Shown piece by piece: positions 60,401-64,000 of a stretch of 64,000 bases of DNA (position 1 is the stretch's first letter; each line of letters begins with the position of its first letter). The stretch lies in contig OU612066.1 in NCBI GenBank assembly GCA_914767715.1, forward strand, positions 29,362,283 through 29,426,282. Direction: 5' to 3'. The DNA comes from Membranipora membranacea (Eukaryota; Bryozoa; Gymnolaemata; Cheilostomatida; Membraniporidae). The notes under the pieces were generated by a model that ran no database searches, was not told where the DNA came from, and was given only the letters and a program-made list of their open reading frames with translations. Both the position numbers and the translations under genes were made by a program.

Positions 60401-63400
60401 GATTATCACCTCTCCGGATTCCTCTGAAAGCAAACCCGTGCCGCCTCAGTCTGTACCACTATCCACAATGTCTGTTGCTAAAATGTCAAATGTATCGGGT
60501 CGTCTCAAAAAGAGGCTGAGCTTTCAGAAAGCGGCCAGTATTGAGTGTAGATCTTATGATTCAGGAGTTGTGTCTGATGTTGTTCCTGCTTCAGTAGCTG
60601 TGAGTCGAGTTATGAGTATTCAGTCTGGCGAGGAGGAAGAAGGGGAGCTGTTACAGTCTCAGGCATCATCTTCATCCTCACAGATATCTACACTATCAGA
60701 GTCCAGCATGGAGCAGAGAGGTAAAACATTCAGATAAAGCCTAATACTCCTACTAATTTTTGTTAATATATTCAAAATTCATAGAGCTTATTCTTTTATT
60801 AATGATTCCCCGTTCATAATTCCTTGCCCTATGTTATTCTGTGTTGCTTGCCTTTATGAGGTAGGATTGAGCTCATCTGTGTAACAGTTCAGATCGGTGT
60901 GCTACTTTGATACAATTTTAATCTCAACTCAGCAGAAAACATTTTTAATTTTCAAAACAGTTTTGTTTGCATTTCATTTAGGAGTTGCCTTGTCATGCAA
61001 CAACCTTCGCTTTATTTGATTGTAAACAATGCGGACAGGTTGAATGGTGGCTGACATTCATTGAGCCATGCTTACCCTTAGTATAACACTGCGAGACCCT
61101 GAAAGTCTAAGTCTGTCACTAGATAAAACCATAGTGTGAGTACAGCTAGAAAGGTGAATCACAATCACACATTACATTTTTTTTCTGTACAGGTATGAAG
61201 TTTGTGTCAATCTCTATCCCCACCACTCAGCTGAGAGTAGAGAAAAGCTCACAGCAGAAGTATACACTATATGATATTCATTACAGAGCAACATACCCTG
61301 ATAATGAGTCAGCTAACGGCTGCTCAATCAGGCAATGTGTCGTCTACAGGTAGGAAAGCGGAAAAGAGAAGACTCCCATTTAAAAACTAGAAAAATAATT
61401 ATCTGATAATTTAGCGCTGATATGAATGAGTGTTTTCTCTGAGTTCCTAAATCGCTCGCTCCCTGATAAAAATAGACAGGATACTGAGCAAAGTGGTTGT
61501 GATGATGTGGTTCAATAAGCGTAGCTCATCTATATTAAAGGCCCCCAGAATTTGCTTTGTCCGCATAAGGAATTTCCCCTCTATGGCAGGTAGAATGTTA
61601 ACAACTTTCATTTCCAATAGAATCATCTCAATATGATTATCCAATTTTCGGGTTACCCGTCCTAATAAGCAAATGGAATATGAACTGATCACCAGAACCG
61701 CATTGCACTTCTTTAAGACTTTCATTCCACAAAAAGTTTGGTAATTTTTTTTATGATTTTTATATAGTCATCTAATTGTATCATTCCGAAGAATTTAATT
61801 AATTAAGTATGTCTGCACAACTAAGAGCTAATTTTTGTTCTCATACGACTGTCGTTACAGAAGATACAGAGAATTTATCAATCTCAGAGCACGACTCAAA
61901 AAGGAGAGCCAGTTTACCAAATCTCTAAAGTCAATAAAAACTCCTAAATGGTGGCAGCAGCTATCCTTCACAACGCTCAAACCGAGTGAAGTGGAGAAAA
62001 GGAGGAAACAGATGGAGTTGTTTCTCATGCAGGTTAGTTGTACAATTTGAAGTGTTCATCTGTGGTTTTGATACATGTAGAAGCCTGCCTGTACCCAACC
62101 GACGCTAAGAGAACTTGTTTAAATTTTCTAGAATTGGTTGATCTTACTTTTAAGACAATTCAGGCACATAATAATGTAATTACTTAAATATGTAGGTATG
62201 TCGGTTTGTATATATATTATTATATTATTATTATTATTAATGCTGCAAACAAGTGTCAAGTTATTATCCGTGAAGCACGTGATGCATTGACATCATTGTT
62301 CCCTACATAATGGTTTACTTTATTTGATCATATTATTTATATGCTTTCAAGATCGAGTTTTATCCGATTGGCTTGAATTCGAAGTTGCTCCCCCTTGAGC
62401 GGTTAGCGGTGGCTTACAAATAAAATGAGAGCGACCAAAAATGCATGCAGATTAGATATAGGATGGCCTATTATTATGCTCTTTATGTTCCCTATCTTTT
62501 CAGTTAATTGCGATACCTTCTATCAATATCTGCAAAGATTTGGAGGAGTTTCTCGCTTACAATGGCGGTGCAGAGATAGAGTTTGTCCAGGAAAAAGTTG
62601 AATTCATTCCGCCAGCTGCCCGGCTAGACAAGGTTTGGATATATTTATCTATTTAATTTTGTTCAGTTTATGTGTCATTGTCTATATGACCTCATACCTA
62701 AAGTCAAGGAATCCTATCAAAATATTGGGAAAATTGTTTGACATTCAGAATTCAATTTATCAGTGTTCCTTTGACTGTCTTCATGTACTTTGAGAATTTA
62801 ACATTTTTATTTCACACATGCTTTGTTTTAGTTTGTTGTAAAAACCATATCTGGAGTTATTGGTAATGTCAGTGATAGACTGAGTTCCCAAGGTAACATT
62901 GCTGCGCTGGAGAGCAGAAAAAGTGCTGAAATATCAAAGTCAGGTAAATATCTCAAGGCTTTGAGTAATTTGTGTTGCTCTGGTGTGTAAGGGAGGGAGG
63001 GCTCGCTTGGATTGATTGGTGCGATCCCCAAACATTTGTTTTTTCAAATTACCCGGACTGAATTTCTTGGTTTGCCCTGTAGCTGGTAGATTAAAAAAAA
63101 TGTTTGTTGACTTTTATGTGGCCAAATGGAAGTCTCAATATATAGAAGCGTGTCCTTCTTCTTAGCAAGAGATATTGAGAACAAACAGTTTGCCATTTAA
63201 AGGCGCACTTAGTATCATCATATAGGAAACATTGCCAGTGAGGCGTTAGCTCTGCTAGAACATTGGCTACCATACTAACCAGCTTTATTCATTTATTTCA
63301 GGTGAGGATGTATCTCATGGCCTAACTAACTCCCTAGTCTACCGTCGAGCTGAGAAAGTTCACTCCGACTTACTGACCATCCAAGAAGAGATTCAAGATT

Positions 63401-63942
63401 TCAGACTGGCTCCCTCTCAGTCTGAGGCAAAGAATCCCGACTCGGACAACGGATTAGCTGCCAAAGTCACAGCTGCCTTGTCGACTAATCATGTGAAAGA
63501 AAGTCAGCTATTGGCTGACAGCATTTATCAGTTAGTGCTGCTTCTACTACAAAATCAAACAGACCTGAGTAAGAATGACAAACTAACTACCGCAGTGAGT
63601 TCCATATTTGTACCGCTGTTCGGAAAATGGCTACGCAACAAACTGAGCTTTTATACCACACCTGAGCAAGTTCACAGGTTTTTAGTGTTATTCCGTACTG
63701 CAATATGGTCAGGACCTGAAGAGATTACGATTAACTATGACATCGAGAAACTGAAGACTATCGCTAAGCACTGTATATTTGAGGAACTCCCCGCGCCTGT
63801 TTTGTTTATTGCCAGAGATCAGGTAGATCAAATCTTAGATGATATATTAGAGATCACTGAGGATAGCAAGCTCAACGAACAACTTGGACTTGGTGTTTTA
63901 TCACAGTGTGTACAGAACTCGCTGTCTGTGCTTCAAAGTTAA
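57490..63942 (+). CDS. SNX19: Sorting nexin 19-like protein (PXA-PX-Nexin_C), 1008 aa
   Basis: Nine exons: 57490-57588, 57856-57991, 58653-58869, 59357-60720, 61193-61349, 61861-62032, 62504-62632, 62832-62943, 63302-63942 (3027 nt, all phases agree). Residues about 17-33 and 34-54 are two membrane helices (LIVSSCVLLILVTPLFG; VLGVISYAVIHVLL). Residues about 80-250 are a PXA domain (ISESFILSWTQFLS, LLINDIIKAAHLHVLRF). Residues about 275-600 are a disordered Ser/Pro linker. A PX domain (about 606-760) has the phosphoinositide-binding RRYREF motif. A Nexin_C domain (about 830-1000) ends the protein. No RGS domain lies between PXA and PX, which separates SNX19 from SNX13/14/25. Length agrees with human SNX19 (992 aa). 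SNX19 tethers endolysosomes to ER contacts. Start chosen as the ATG opening the first membrane helix. Confidence 0.9.
57694..57769. repeat. Foldback in SNX19 intron 1
   Basis: TAACCTTATCTCAGTGGCCC on the left and GGACTGCTGAGACTAAGCT on the right. Same family as 58951-59035. Confidence 0.55.
58951..59035. repeat. Foldback in SNX19 intron 3
   Basis: TAGCCTTATCTCAGTGGCCC (58951-58970) pairs with GGGCCACTGACATAAAGCTA and again with GCTGAGATAAGGCTA (59021-59035). Confidence 0.65.
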
Positions 63943-64000
63943 ACCTCAGGCTGTATTTGATCTCACTATATGGTGCTATTTCTTTCATGAAATCCAGACA

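Overview
This is eukaryotic, almost certainly metazoan, nuclear DNA. It is AT-rich, its genes are split by short GT-AG introns, it carries a caspase, a radial-spoke (motile cilium) gene and a sorting nexin, and it has many small foldback elements and 5'-truncated LINE fragments. I cannot name the species. The style fits a marine invertebrate, possibly an early-branching one, but that is inference.

Region 1-42.9 kb holds four tandem paralogues on the minus strand, here called A-D. Each encodes a signal peptide, one NIDO (nidogen-like) domain, a Thr/Ser-rich mucin-like stalk, one membrane span and a lineage-specific cytoplasmic tail. A (1-3115) is cut by the window edge. B (12484-16912), C (30709-34646) and D (37240-42870) are complete. 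Introns fall at the same places with the same phases in all four. C and D are sister copies. A and B share signal peptide type and about 700 bp of upstream DNA. B has a mutated splice donor (GT to GG) after exon 3. Between A and B, on the same strand, lies an ankyrin-repeat/caspase fusion gene (7264-9680, 632 aa) with unusual 39-residue ankyrin repeats.

The gene-poor stretch 17-30.7 kb has a LINE fragment, several minisatellites and tandem duplications, foldback elements and two possible orphan exons. A pogo-like MITE that still encodes a transposase helix-turn-helix sits in an intron of copy A. A sequence matching the 5' end of U2 snRNA sits in an intron of copy B. A LINE fragment is inserted antisense in intron 1 of D.

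Region 43-64 kb has four ordinary genes: a 117-aa dispanin/CD225 (IFITM-like) membrane protein (44375-45631, +), a 65-aa disordered protein with a C-terminal CaaX box (47189-47386, +), RSPH10B with 15 exons and 905 aa (47768-56697, -), and an SNX19-type sorting nexin with 9 exons and 1008 aa (57490-63942, +). The last two are divergent, with 792 bp between start codons. All exon maps were made by hand from splice consensus, reading frame and, for the NIDO family, comparison among copies.
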